Assembly (NCBI RefSeq): GCF_027286305.1
Contig: NZ_CP114599.1
Coordinates: 1,426,001 to 1,490,000, forward strand
Direction: 5' to 3'
Source of the DNA: Phenylobacterium sp. NIBR 498073
Lineage (GTDB): Bacteria > Pseudomonadota > Alphaproteobacteria > Caulobacterales > Caulobacteraceae
Length of the DNA: 64,000 nt
Made by a program: the position numbers and the translations under genes. Positions 36,744 to 45,900 of the stretch are shown in pieces. The number at the start of each line of letters is the position of its first letter. Position 1 is the first letter of the stretch. The notes under the pieces are model-generated. The model saw only the letters and a program-made list of their open reading frames with translations, ran no database searches and had not been told where the DNA came from.

Positions 36744-37613
36744 ATGCGGATGCTTCTCTCGATCATCGCTTCCGCCGCGATGCTCATGCCGGACGTCTTG
36801 GCGCACGCAGCCGAGCCCAGCCGGCCGATCGTCATCGCCCACCGCGGCGGTGCATTGCTGATGCCGGAAAACACCTTGCCGGCCTTCGATCACGCCATCG
36901 CGCTCGGCGCCGAAATGCTCGAGTTCGACATGGTGGTGACCGCCGACGACCAGCTCGTTGTGCAGCATGACCCCACGGTCAACGCGACCTTCTGTACGCC
37001 CGAGCCCGGCTCCGGCGTCTCGCCGGGACCTATCCGGGCGATGAAGCTGGCGGACGTGCTCAAGTTCGATTGCGGTTCGAAGCACCGGGCCATCTATCCG
37101 ACCCAGGAGCCTGTTCCCGGGGCGCGCATGCCGACGCCTGACGCGGTGTTCGCCCGCTATAGGGACACGCCGGTGCTGTTCTTCGGCGAGACCAAGATGC
37201 CCAAGCCTGCGGAGGGGCAAGTCGATCCGGTGGCGTTCGCCCGCCTGGTCGAGGCCGCCGTTCGCAAGCACGGCCTGGAGGACCGCTTTATCCTTCAGTC
37301 CTTCGACTGGAGGACGCTGGAGGCGATGCACGACATCAACCCGCGCATTCGCACCTGCCTGCTGGGCGCCAAGGCCGAAAAGGGCGCGTATCTGCCGCTG
37401 CTCCGCCAGCATCACGCCAGTTGCCTCACCTTGAGCTCCAGGGTCACGGACGCGGCCGAGGTGAAGCAGCTGCGCGACGCCGGAGTGATGGTGATCTCCG
37501 ATGTCGTCGATGACGAAGCCGGCTGGCGCATCAATCGTGAGCTAGGCATGAGCGCGATCTTCACGAACGACCCTGCGGGCCTGATCGCATTCCTCAAGCG
37601 CTCGCCCAACTGA
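36744..37613 (+). CDS. Exported glycerophosphodiester phosphodiesterase
   Basis: The 289-aa enzyme should hydrolyse glycerophosphodiesters to glycerol-3-phosphate and an alcohol, probably in the periplasm after a signal peptide (MRMLLSIIASAAMLMPDVLA). Conserved family residues are visible: His33-Arg34 in IAHRGGALLMPENT, Glu42, Glu60 and Asp62 in LEFDMV, and His75 in VVQHDPT. Length is normal. The gene begins two bases after the TonB receptor stop, so it belongs to the sigma/FecR/receptor unit. A Pho-type or ECF-type promoter for the gene itself was not seen. Confidence 0.92.
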   Translation: MRMLLSIIASAAMLMPDVLAHAAEPSRPIVIAHRGGALLMPENTLPAFDHAIALGAEMLEFDMVVTADDQLVVQHDPTVNATFCTPEPGSGVSPGPIRAMKLADVLKFDCGSKHRAIYPTQEPVPGARMPTPDAVFARYRDTPVLFFGETKMPKPAEGQVDPVAFARLVEAAVRKHGLEDRFILQSFDWRTLEAMHDINPRIRTCLLGAKAEKGAYLPLLRQHHASCLTLSSRVTDAAEVKQLRDAGVMVISDVVDDEAGWRINRELGMSAIFTNDPAGLIAFLKRSPN

Positions 37614-37764
37614 CCCGCTGCGCGCAGGGCGAGGCGTTGGTCCGCTCTGGCGTCAGGCTCGAATGTCCGCAGCTGGCGCATCTGAGACAATGGAGCTACG
37701 CCGCCCGCGACGTCCCAGCCGTGTTTACTGGAACGTATAGGGCTAGGGCCGCCCTGGCGCAGAG

Positions 37765-40398
37765 CTAGAAAAACAGAAAGTCGCCAGAGGTGAGGCTGCT
37801 CATCGGGACGCCGGCAAGGACGATCGTCAGGCCATCCAGGCTGATCACCGTATCGGCGCCCACCATAGCCATCTTGCCGAACAGGGCCTGGAAATCGGCC
37901 GCCTGCGCGGCCGACAGCCGGATGTGATCGCCCTGCGCGTGGCTGAAGTCCGCAATGACGTCGCGGCCCGCCCCGTTCACGAAACTGAAGAGATCTGCGC
38001 CCGCCCCGCCGATTAGGACATCGTCGCCCTTGTCTCCGGAGAGGTAGTCGGCCCCGTCGCCGCCCATGATGAGGTCGTCGCCCTGGCCGCCCAGAACGGT
38101 ATCGTCGCCGAGGTCGCCCAGCAGCACGTCGTCGCCCGCGTTGCCGTGGACGAAATCGTCGCCCTTGCCGCCGGAGACGGCGTCGTCGCCGAGGTCCCCG
38201 AACAGCAGATCGTTCCCCTGGTTGCCATTGAGGAAGTCATCCCCCTGACCGCCGTTGACGATGTCTGCGCCCGCCCCCGCGGAAATGCTGTCGGCGCCGG
38301 TATTGCCCTGCAGGACGTCGTTGTTCTGCCCGGCGATCAGGGTGTCGTTCCCCGCGCCGCCGGCGATCGTATCGGCCCCGCTTCCACTCCACTCGATGAG
38401 ATTGGCCGCGCCGTCGCCGGTGATCAGGGAGCCGGACGGCGTCACGATGGTGACGACCGACGGCGGCGGCGGTTCGGGAGGCGCCGACGCCTCAATGGTG
38501 ATCTGCAGACCCGCGCCGGCGGGCGACGCGTTTCCCGCCAGATCGGTGATCGTGGCCGAGATCGTGTGTTGGCCGACCGCCAGGGTGCTCGACGTGATCG
38601 ACCAGTTTCCCGAGCCGTCGGCGGTCGCCGTCCCCAGCACGGTCGTTCCGTCGGTGTCGAACAACGAAACGGCCGCGTTCGCCTCGCTCGTGCCGGTGAA
38701 GGTGGGCGTGGCGTCGCTGGTGATGTTGTCGGTGTTCGACGCCCCGGTGTCGGACGCGGCGCTCAGGTCCGGCGCGGAAGGCGCGGCGGCGGACGTGTCG
38801 AGCACGTAGCCTGTGAAAGCCGTGTTGGCGTTGCCCGCGACGTCGACGACCTGAACCTTGAGGACGCCGCTGCCGGCGAGCGTGACGCCGTTCCAGCTCA
38901 AGGTCGTGCCGCTCACCTTGGAGGTGATGTCGGTCCAGGTCGCGCCGTTGTCCAGCGAGCCCAGTACCTGGTCTCCTGCCGCCAGCCCGCCGCTCAGCAC
39001 GCCGCTGATGGTTTGCGCTGAAACCTTGGTGACGAAATCGGTCGAGGAAGCGCCGGTGTCGCTCGAAAGGGACAGGCTGCTGACGCTGGCCGGCGCGACC
39101 ATGTCGTACACATAGGCCTGGCTGAGGCGCGTCCCCTCATTGCCGGCCGTATCGACGACCCGCGCCTGCAGCGTGCTACTTTGGACGAGGGTGACGCCGC
39201 TGAGCGACCACGTATTCTGCCCGACCGTCGCGTTGGCGGTGGTCCACGAGGCGCCGTTGTCCATCGAGACCTGAACTTGCTCGGCCGTCGACAGATTGGC
39301 TGACAGCGTTCCGCTGACCGTCTGCGCGGCGGTCTTGGTGATGAAGTCGGAGCTGGAGGTCCCCGTGTCGGCCGAAAGGGCGAGCGACGAGATGGTCGTC
39401 GTCGGCTGCGTGGTGTCGAGCACGTAGGCCTGGGAGGCGACTGTGCCGTAATTGCCCGCCGTATCGGCGATCCGCACCTTCAGCGTGTCGCTGCCGGCGA
39501 GTGTAGCGTGCAGGGACCAGGTGTTCGCGCCCGCCGTGGTGGAGACCACCGTCCAGGTGGCGCCGTTGTCGAGCGAAACGTGAACCTGGTCGCCCGCCGC
39601 AAAGGCGCTCGACGCCGTGCCGCTGATGGTCTGCGCAGCGGCGTTGGTGATGAAGTCGCTCGAGGAACTGCCGGTGTCGTTGGACAGGCTGATGCTGCTG
39701 ACGCCGGACGGCGGCGTGGTGTCGAGCACATAGGCGAAGGACGCCGCCGAGCCCTGATTGCCTGCGGCGTCGTCGACCCGCACCTTCAGCGTGTCGCTGC
39801 CTGCGAGGGTGACGGGCGTCGGGAGGTTCCACGTGCTCCCGGACGCCGTGGCCGTTGTCCAGGACTGGCCGTCGTCGAAGGACACAAGAACCGTTTCCCC
39901 TGTCCCCAGAGGGCCTGTCAGCGTCCCGCTTACCGACTGCGAAGGCGTGTTCGTGATCAGGTCGCTGTTGGAGAGCCCGGTATCTGCCGAAAAGACCACG
40001 GTAGCGCCGGTGACCGTGGGCGCGGCGGTGTCGATGACGATGTTGGCGTTGGCGCCTAGCGAGCCGGCCGCGCCGGGCGTGGCCAGCGTCAGGACGACGG
40101 CTGCATGAGTCACGGCGTCGGTGATCGCCGCGCCGTTCAGCGCAAGCGCCGAGGTCGAGGCGTAGTCCAGATCGGCGCTCGTTTCGCCGGCGCCGACCGT
40201 GTAGCTGAAGGTCAGGGTCGAGGAGCCGCCGCCGCCCATGTAGGTGGCGGCCCCGCCGCTGTTCAGCGAGAGTGTCGGCGCGCCCCCTGTAGTGTCCACG
40301 AGCACCGCGCCGTCGAAGTCGACGGTCAACGTCACTGTGGCGCCGGCCTTGTAACTGCCGCTGGCGGTGACCGCGGTGACGTTGGCGATGTTCGTCAT
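37765..40398 (-). CDS. Large secreted Ig-like/RTX calcium-binding repeat protein
   Basis: The 877-aa protein lacks a Sec signal. After an N-terminal beta domain (1-122) it has four Ig-like repeats of about 103 residues (123-226, 227-328, 329-432, 433-534), each with SDTG, LDNGATW-like and DTAGN-like elements. A fifth, different Ig-type unit (535-636), a proline linker, 13 RTX nonapeptides (680-803) and a C-terminal type I secretion-like tail ending GDFLFF follow. RTX repeats fold on Ca2+ outside the cell. No catalytic domain is visible, so an adhesin or surface-layer role is most likely. No type I exporter genes lie nearby. Confidence 0.88.
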   Translation of the reverse strand: MTNIANVTAVTASGSYKAGATVTLTVDFDGAVLVDTTGGAPTLSLNSGGAATYMGGGGSSTLTFSYTVGAGETSADLDYASTSALALNGAAITDAVTHAAVVLTLATPGAAGSLGANANIVIDTAAPTVTGATVVFSADTGLSNSDLITNTPSQSVSGTLTGPLGTGETVLVSFDDGQSWTTATASGSTWNLPTPVTLAGSDTLKVRVDDAAGNQGSAASFAYVLDTTPPSGVSSISLSNDTGSSSSDFITNAAAQTISGTASSAFAAGDQVHVSLDNGATWTVVSTTAGANTWSLHATLAGSDTLKVRIADTAGNYGTVASQAYVLDTTQPTTTISSLALSADTGTSSSDFITKTAAQTVSGTLSANLSTAEQVQVSMDNGASWTTANATVGQNTWSLSGVTLVQSSTLQARVVDTAGNEGTRLSQAYVYDMVAPASVSSLSLSSDTGASSTDFVTKVSAQTISGVLSGGLAAGDQVLGSLDNGATWTDITSKVSGTTLSWNGVTLAGSGVLKVQVVDVAGNANTAFTGYVLDTSAAAPSAPDLSAASDTGASNTDNITSDATPTFTGTSEANAAVSLFDTDGTTVLGTATADGSGNWSITSSTLAVGQHTISATITDLAGNASPAGAGLQITIEASAPPEPPPPSVVTIVTPSGSLITGDGAANLIEWSGSGADTIAGGAGNDTLIAGQNNDVLQGNTGADSISAGAGADIVNGGQGDDFLNGNQGNDLLFGDLGDDAVSGGKGDDFVHGNAGDDVLLGDLGDDTVLGGQGDDLIMGGDGADYLSGDKGDDVLIGGAGADLFSFVNGAGRDVIADFSHAQGDHIRLSAAQAADFQALFGKMAMVGADTVISLDGLTIVLAGVPMSSLTSGDFLFF
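37990..38361 (-). repeat. RTX nonapeptide repeat tract (13 units)
   Basis: The tract encodes 13 consecutive nonapeptides of the form GGxGxDxUx, for example GGQGDDFLN, GDLGDDTVL and GGQGDDLIM, plus a partial 14th. At DNA level this is a 27-base imperfect tandem repeat. It is a Ca2+-binding parallel beta roll. Some neighbouring units are nearly identical, which suggests expansion by unequal recombination. Confidence 0.9.
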
Positions 40399-40750
40399 AC
40401 TAAACTCTCACTGTCCGGAGGATCCGCGATCTGACTGCCGGTCGCTCAAGCGCCCAGCTTTCCGGACGATTTTCTACAGAGCTTGTTAAGACACTCTCGA
40501 CGCGGGGCTTCACCGGTCCGGCCGCTGCAGGTTTTCCCAATGGTCGCAAAGGACGCGTTCAGAACAACCCACGCGACGAGAAGCGGGACATCGGCGAGCC
40601 CGCTTCCTGCCACGCGCCAACGCCCGGATTTGGCGCATGGATATTGCGGGGAGGCTGCTACGGTGCCCCAGCGGCGCGACCGCGCTTGAACGGCGGCCTC
40701 CTTCCCCAACTACAGAACTAACGAACAGAGTGAATAGAAAGGACGGCGAT
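40399..40750. other. Intergenic region between divergent genes
   Basis: About 350 bases separate the divergent Ig-like/RTX gene and the YqeY-like gene. Both promoters must be here. Short frames show no recognisable product. A GAGAG stretch is placed as ribosome site for the RTX gene and AAAGGACGG for the YqeY-like gene. Nothing else was recognised. Confidence 0.45.
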
Positions 40751-41224
40751 ATGGCTTTGCTTGACGAGCTCAAAGCTGACCAACTAGCGGCACGTAAGTT
40801 GAACGACCGTCTGAAGGCTGACCTGCTCACCACTCTGATCGGCGAAGCTACGCAGATCACGACCGAAGAGTTCAAGCGCGGCGTGACGGAAGTCACGGAT
40901 GAAAAGGTCGCCGCAACCGTCGCGAAGTTCCTGAAGAATACGAAACTGACGCTGGAGAACCTCGCGAGTGAGCGCGCCCGCCTGATCGAAGCCGGCGGCG
41001 ATGCGTCGAAGGTCGATCAGCGCACCAAGGCTGCTGAAACCGAACTGGCAATTCTTTCCTCGTATGGCCCAAAGCAGATGACGGAATCGGAACTGCGCAA
41101 GGCCATCGACGATTTCCGGGCCAAGAACCCCGACGCTAACGTCGGGACCATCATGGCCCACCTGAAGACTAGCTTCGGCGGCCAGTATGACGGCAAGGCA
41201 GCCAGCGCGTTGGCCAGGGGGTGA
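40751..41224 (+). CDS. GatB/YqeY-like protein, phage-type
   Basis: The 157-aa protein begins MALLDELKADQLAARKLNDR and continues LLTTLIGEATQI, then a long charged helical region, a YGPKQMTESELRKAI segment and a C-terminal AHLKTSFGGQYDGKAAS. This is the YqeY fold (GatB-linked tRNA amidotransferase C-terminal-like domain). Versions starting this way are frequent in phages. The ATG is preceded by AAAGGA. It looks less GC-rich than its neighbours and stands alone, not beside dnaG as typical bacterial yqeY does. Phage or island origin is inferred; its molecular role is unknown. Confidence 0.75.
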   Translation: MALLDELKADQLAARKLNDRLKADLLTTLIGEATQITTEEFKRGVTEVTDEKVAATVAKFLKNTKLTLENLASERARLIEAGGDASKVDQRTKAAETELAILSSYGPKQMTESELRKAIDDFRAKNPDANVGTIMAHLKTSFGGQYDGKAASALARG

Positions 41225-41438
41225 ATGAAGGACACCCCCGCCGTCTGGAGCTGAGCCGCCCATCGCCCGCAATGAGTTGGAAGCGGACCCCGATCTGCGA
41301 ATGACCACTTACCGCGCGGGGCCCAATGTCCGTATCTGGCGCGAAGCAGCCATCCCTATGTCGTCACGCCAGGGACCTCGGCGTTAACGCATGACCGTTG
41401 GGGGGAGGAGCCGCCTTCGAGGTCAGCAGGAGTTACAG

Positions 41439-41470
41439 GCGGCGGCCCGGGCGCAAGCCGGGGCCGCCGC
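41439..41470 (-). terminator. GC-rich hairpin terminator after the aldehyde dehydrogenase gene
   Basis: Arms 41439-41452 and 41457-41470 pair over 14 positions with one mismatch around a GCAA tetraloop. It is placed 6 bases beyond the stop of the aldehyde dehydrogenase gene on the minus strand. No T-tract is visible on that strand, so it may act with Rho or as an mRNA-stabilising 3' hairpin. Confidence 0.55.
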
Positions 41471-41476
41471 GCGCCG

Positions 41477-42889
41477 TTAGCGGGCCATGTTCAGGACCTG
41501 GACCTGGGTGAACTCCTTCAGGCCCTCTTCGCCCAGTTCGCTGCCGACGCCCGAGAGCTTGGCCCCGCCGAACGGCAGGTGCGGCTGCAGGTCGGCATGC
41601 TTGTTGATCCAGACGGTGCCGGACTCCATGCCCGCGGCGAGGTCCCAGGCGCGCTCGGCGTCCTTGGCCCAGATCGAGCCGCCGAGGCCGTAGTCCGAGG
41701 CGTTGGCGCGGGCCACCGCGTCGGCGGCGTCCTTGAACTTGATCAGCGGCAGCACCGGACCGAACTGCTCCTCGTCGACCAGCTTGGAGCCGTCGGTGAT
41801 GTCGCGCACGATGGTCGGGCGGATGAAGTAGCCGGTGTCACCGGCGCGGGCGCCGCCGGCGATGACCTTGCCGTCGCGCTTACCGGCCTCGATGTAGTCG
41901 AGGACCTTGTCGAACTGGGCCTTGTTCTGCAGCGGGCCGAACTGGGTGCCCTGCTCCAGGCCGTCGCCGACCACGGCCGCGTCGGCGAGCTTGGCCAGCT
42001 CCTCGCACATGGCGTCGTAGATGCTCTCGTGGATGTAGACCCGCTTGGCGGCGATGCAGACCTGGCCGGAGTTCTGGAAGGCGGCGGCGAAGATCTTCGG
42101 CGCGGTTTCGACCGGGTCGACGTCGTCGAGCACGATGGCCGCGTCGTTGCCGCCCAGCTCCAGGGTGACGCGCTTGAGGGCGTCGGCGGCGCCGGCCATC
42201 ACCCGCTTGCCGGTCTCGGTGGAGCCGGTGAAGCTGATCTTGCGGATGTCGGGATGGCCGGTGATCGCCGCGCCCAGGTCGTTGGCGTCGGCGATGACGT
42301 TGAGCACGCCTGGCGGGACCAGGTCCTTGACCAGTTCGGCGATCTTCAGGGTCGAGAGCGGCGTGGTCGCAGCCGGCTTCAGGACGATCGTGTTGCCGGC
42401 CAGCAGGGCGGCCGGAACCTTGAAGGACATCAGGATCAGCGGGAAGTTCCAGGGCACGATGGCCCCGATCACGCCCAGCGGCTTGCGGCGGATCTCGACG
42501 CGGCCGGCGGCGTCGTCCTGGACGGTCTTGGCCGGCAGGTCGAGGCTGGCGAAGTAGCGGAAGAAGGCCGCGGCCCCGAACACCTCGCCCATCGCCGCCT
42601 GCAGCGGCTTGCCCTGTTCCTGGGTCAGCAGGCGCGCGAGCTCGGGCGCGGCGCCCTGGATGGCGTCGGCCATGGCCAGCAGCGCCTTGCGGCGCTCGTC
42701 GATCGAGGTGGCGGCCCAGGCCGGGAACGCGGCCTTGGCGGCGGCGACCGCCTGGTCGAGCTGGGCCTTGGAGGCGCGCGAACAGACCGCGACGCGCTGC
42801 TCGGTGGCCGGGTTGATCACGTCCATCGTCGCGTCGCCGGCCACCAGTTGGCCGCCGATCAGGAGCTTGAAGTCAGGCGTAGCAGTCAT
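41477..42889 (-). CDS. NAD(P)+-dependent aldehyde dehydrogenase
   Basis: The 470-aa enzyme has the full ALDH signature: Asn148 in IVPWNFPL, Lys171 in VLKPAATTPLS, GSTETGKRV for the cofactor, general base Glu244 in LELGGNDAA, and catalytic Cys278 in FQNSGQVCIA. It is a cytoplasmic protein of normal length. The substrate class is not clear; it resembles the broad family of succinate-semialdehyde/benzaldehyde-type enzymes. It lies 83 bases after the PQQ-dependent dehydrogenase in the same direction, suggesting stepwise oxidation of an alcohol through aldehyde to acid, although the two act in different compartments. Confidence 0.92.
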   Translation of the reverse strand: MTATPDFKLLIGGQLVAGDATMDVINPATEQRVAVCSRASKAQLDQAVAAAKAAFPAWAATSIDERRKALLAMADAIQGAAPELARLLTQEQGKPLQAAMGEVFGAAAFFRYFASLDLPAKTVQDDAAGRVEIRRKPLGVIGAIVPWNFPLILMSFKVPAALLAGNTIVLKPAATTPLSTLKIAELVKDLVPPGVLNVIADANDLGAAITGHPDIRKISFTGSTETGKRVMAGAADALKRVTLELGGNDAAIVLDDVDPVETAPKIFAAAFQNSGQVCIAAKRVYIHESIYDAMCEELAKLADAAVVGDGLEQGTQFGPLQNKAQFDKVLDYIEAGKRDGKVIAGGARAGDTGYFIRPTIVRDITDGSKLVDEEQFGPVLPLIKFKDAADAVARANASDYGLGGSIWAKDAERAWDLAAGMESGTVWINKHADLQPHLPFGGAKLSGVGSELGEEGLKEFTQVQVLNMAR

Positions 42890-42972
42890 GGCGGAGCGTT
42901 CCTTCCCAAATATTGGCCCGAAATTTTGGGCGCCACGCTCGGCCTGTTACGCAACGGCGGTCAAGTCGGGAT

Positions 42973-44895
42973 CTAGTCGGGCAGGGCGAAGGCCACGACC
43001 TGGTCGCCGCGCCTGGTGTCGCCCTTGGCGTGGCCGCCGGCGGCGATGACCACGTACTGGCGGCCCTTCCAGACATAGGTCATCGGAGTGGCCTGGCCGC
43101 CGGCCGGCAGGCGGCCCTTCCAGAGCTCGCGGCCGGACTTGGCGTCGAAGGCGCGCAGGTAGTCGTCCATCGCCGCGCCGATGAACACCAGGCCCGAGGC
43201 GGTGGCGATCGGGCCGCCGAAATTGGGCGTGCCGACGCCGCGGACGAAGAACTGCGAGCCGGGCGCCAGGTCGCCGGTGGCGCCGAGCGGAGTGCGCCAG
43301 AGCACCTGGCCGGTGGTCATGTCGACGGCGCTCAGCAGGCCCCAGGGCGGCGGGTTGCAGGGCAGGCCGAGCGGCGAGCGCAGCAGCTCGCGCCGCATGC
43401 CGAAGGGGGCGCCGGCCTGGGGGCTGATCTCAAGGTCGGGGTTGGCCTGCTTCTCGCCGGCGACCTTGCCCGCCGGGATCAGGGTGACCTTGTGCAGGGC
43501 CGAGGAGGTGTTGATGAACGCCACGCCCCGGCGCGGATCGAAGGCGATGCCGCCCCAGTTCGAACCGCCGCCGGTGAACGGGTAGAGGATCGTCCCCCGG
43601 GTGCTGGGCGGGGTGTAGAGCCCCTCGTTGCGGGCCCCGGCGATCAGCTTGCGGCAGGCGTCCTTGTCCCAGGGCGTCAGGCCGAAGGCGTCGTCCGGGG
43701 TGATGCGGCTGGGCGCCAGCGGCGCGGGCGCGACCGGGAACGGCTGGGTGGGGGAGAGCACCTCGCCGACCTCGCCGCCCTGGGGGACCGGGCGCTCCTC
43801 GACCGGGATGATCGGCTGGCCGGTCTCGCGGTCGAGGGTGAAGACCAAGCCCTGCTTGGTGGTCTGGATCACCGCGGGGCGGACCGGGCCGCCGCGGTAG
43901 CCGAGCATGGCCAGGGTCGGCTGGGCCGGGACGTCGTAGTCCCAGACGTCGTGGTGGGTGGTCTGGAACGCCCAGGCGACCTGGCCGGTGGCGGCGTGGA
44001 CGGCGACCACCGAGTTGGCGTGGGCGGCGTTCCCTGGGCGCGCGGCGCCGTAGAAGTCGGGGCTGGGGCTGGAGGTCGGCAGGAACACCAGGCCGCGGGC
44101 CAGGTCGGCCGACATCGGGGCCCAGACGTTGGCGGCGCCGGCGACGACGCCGGGGCCGGACGCCTGCAACGGGTCGTAGGTCCAGCGCAGCGCGCCGCTG
44201 AGCGCGTCGAAGGCACGGACCGCGCCGGGCGTCTCGCGGACCCGCTGGTTGTCGTCGATCGAGGAGCCGACCACGACGATCCCGTCGATCACCACCGGGG
44301 CCGAGGTGATCTGCGCCCCGTCAGGCCGCGCCAGCTGGGCGCCGGGCATGGCGTCGACCTGGCCGCCCTGGCCGAAGCCGGCGCAGGCCTTGCCGGTGGC
44401 CGCGTCGAGCGAGAACAGCCGCCGGTCGTTGGTGGCCATGAAGATGCGCTCGGCGCAGGGGGCGTCGGCCGGGGCGGCCGGATCGCGCCAGTAGGCGACG
44501 CCGCGGCAGTTGAAGCTGTTGGGATAGCGGGCGCCGGCGTCGATCTTCGGGTCGAAGGTCCAGAGCGCGCGGCCCGTGGCGGGGTCGTGGGCGCTGGCGA
44601 CGTTGAACGGGCTGCAGAGGTAGAGCCGGCCGCCGGCGAGGATCGGGGTCGCCTCGAACGCCGCACGCTGGACCGCGTCGGCATGGGTCTTCATGTGGCC
44701 GGTGGAGTACGTCCAGGCGAGCTTCAGCCCTTTCACGTTGGCCGGGGTGATCTGGGCGGCGGGCGAGAACCGCTGACCCCCGGCGTCGCCGCCGTAATAG
44801 GGCCAGTCGGCCTCCGGGGCCGCGGCGGGCGGCGCCGCCGGCGGACTGCAGGCGGCGAGGGCGCAAAGCGCGGCGACGGCGAGACGCTGGATCAT
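42973..44895 (-). CDS. PQQ-dependent dehydrogenase (quinoprotein), probable lipoprotein
   Basis: The 640-aa protein begins with a lipoprotein-type signal (MIQRLAVAALCALAAC) and then shows the beta-propeller of PQQ-dependent alcohol/glucose dehydrogenases. Features are DWPYYGGDAGGQRFSPAAQI, propeller W-motifs such as ALWTFDPKI and LRWTYDP, and a C-terminal FVIGAAMDDYLRAFDAKSG-like blade (here GLVFIGAAMDDYLRAFDA). The N-terminal membrane domain of membrane glucose dehydrogenase is missing, so it is probably anchored by lipid in the periplasm. Electrons would pass to quinone or a cytochrome. No PQQ synthesis genes are in the window, so the cofactor must come from elsewhere. Confidence 0.88.
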   Translation of the reverse strand: MIQRLAVAALCALAACSPPAAPPAAAPEADWPYYGGDAGGQRFSPAAQITPANVKGLKLAWTYSTGHMKTHADAVQRAAFEATPILAGGRLYLCSPFNVASAHDPATGRALWTFDPKIDAGARYPNSFNCRGVAYWRDPAAPADAPCAERIFMATNDRRLFSLDAATGKACAGFGQGGQVDAMPGAQLARPDGAQITSAPVVIDGIVVVGSSIDDNQRVRETPGAVRAFDALSGALRWTYDPLQASGPGVVAGAANVWAPMSADLARGLVFLPTSSPSPDFYGAARPGNAAHANSVVAVHAATGQVAWAFQTTHHDVWDYDVPAQPTLAMLGYRGGPVRPAVIQTTKQGLVFTLDRETGQPIIPVEERPVPQGGEVGEVLSPTQPFPVAPAPLAPSRITPDDAFGLTPWDKDACRKLIAGARNEGLYTPPSTRGTILYPFTGGGSNWGGIAFDPRRGVAFINTSSALHKVTLIPAGKVAGEKQANPDLEISPQAGAPFGMRRELLRSPLGLPCNPPPWGLLSAVDMTTGQVLWRTPLGATGDLAPGSQFFVRGVGTPNFGGPIATASGLVFIGAAMDDYLRAFDAKSGRELWKGRLPAGGQATPMTYVWKGRQYVVIAAGGHAKGDTRRGDQVVAFALPD

Positions 44896-45098
44896 GGCCC
44901 GATGTTTCGCGCCGGCCGCGGCTCTGAGAAGCGCCCTGGGACGAGCGGCGAGCCGGGCGGGGCGAATGGTGGGCGCCGAGTGCTTCCCGGAGCGTGCGTC
45001 TAGGGTTTCTACCGATAGCGAGGGGGCGCCGACGGGCCGACAATCGTGGCCGTCAGGAGGGCCGGCCCGCCGGTCCTCGCCGAACCCAGAGAACGACC

Positions 45099-45887
45099 AT
45101 GCGGACCCTTCCGGCCATCGTCAGTTCCGTCGCATTTCTCCTTGCCGGTCCCGGGGTCGTCCTGGCCCAGCCGAAGCCCGCGCCGGCCGCGTCGGCGCCG
45201 GGGGCCGGGGCGGAGCTGCCGCCGCAGGAGGTCGAGGAGGACGCCCTGAAAGCGCTCAAGCGCATGGGGACCTATCTGGACACGCTGAAGACGTTCGGCA
45301 TCACGGCGAACACCACTATCGACGTCGTCACGGTGGACGGCCAGCGACTGCAGCTGGACGGGGTGACCACCTACAAGGTCCGGCGTCCCAACGGCTTCGT
45401 CATCGATCTGAACAGCGACATCAAGAAGCGGACCTTCATCTACGACGGCAAGACGTTCACGGTCTCCGCGCCGGAGCTGAAATACTACGCCACGGTCGAT
45501 GCGCCGGCGACGAACGCCGCGACCCTGGACGCCATCTACGACAAGTTCGGCATCGCGCTGCCGCTCGAGGACCTGTTCCATTGGACCGGCGACAAGACGC
45601 GCGAAGACAAGCTGATCTCCGGCTTCGTCGTCGGGCCGGCGACCATCGACGGCGTCGAAACCCAGCACTACGCCTTCCGCGAAAAGGACATGGACTGGCA
45701 GATCTGGATCCAGCAGGGCGACAAGCCGCTGCCCAAGAAGCTGGTGATCATCGACCGCACTGATCCGACCGGGCCGACCTACGTCGCGCGGCTGAGCTGG
45801 ATCGAGAACCCCGTCTACACCCAGCAGGATTTTGCCTTCACGCCCGCGAGCGACGCCAAGCCGATCAAGTTCATGGCGGCGCGCTGA
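45099..45887 (+). CDS. Exported DUF2092-family protein
   Basis: The 262-aa product has a signal peptide (MRTLPAIVSSVAFLLAGPGV and on to VLAQ). A DUF2092 domain follows, with ALKRMGTYLDTLKTFGITAN, YDGKTFTVSAPELKYYATVD, and a late WQIWIQQGDKPLPKKLVI segment. DUF2092 resembles the LolA/LolB-like beta fold of periplasmic lipid-handling proteins, but its function is unknown. It is the first gene of a three-gene unit, 13 bases ahead of the Gly-rich repeat protein. It is divergent from the PQQ dehydrogenase with about 200 bases between. Confidence 0.85.
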   Translation: MRTLPAIVSSVAFLLAGPGVVLAQPKPAPAASAPGAGAELPPQEVEEDALKALKRMGTYLDTLKTFGITANTTIDVVTVDGQRLQLDGVTTYKVRRPNGFVIDLNSDIKKRTFIYDGKTFTVSAPELKYYATVDAPATNAATLDAIYDKFGIALPLEDLFHWTGDKTREDKLISGFVVGPATIDGVETQHYAFREKDMDWQIWIQQGDKPLPKKLVIIDRTDPTGPTYVARLSWIENPVYTQQDFAFTPASDAKPIKFMAAR

Positions 45888-45900
45888 GGAGGATGCGGCG

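Noticed and set aside
37990..38361. Regular repeats considered as a CRISPR array
   Set aside because: The 27-base period is continuous without spacers and encodes RTX nonapeptides in frame.
42913..45003. 696-codon open frame on the plus strand
   Set aside because: It is antisense to the PQQ-dependent dehydrogenase and contains no recognisable domain.
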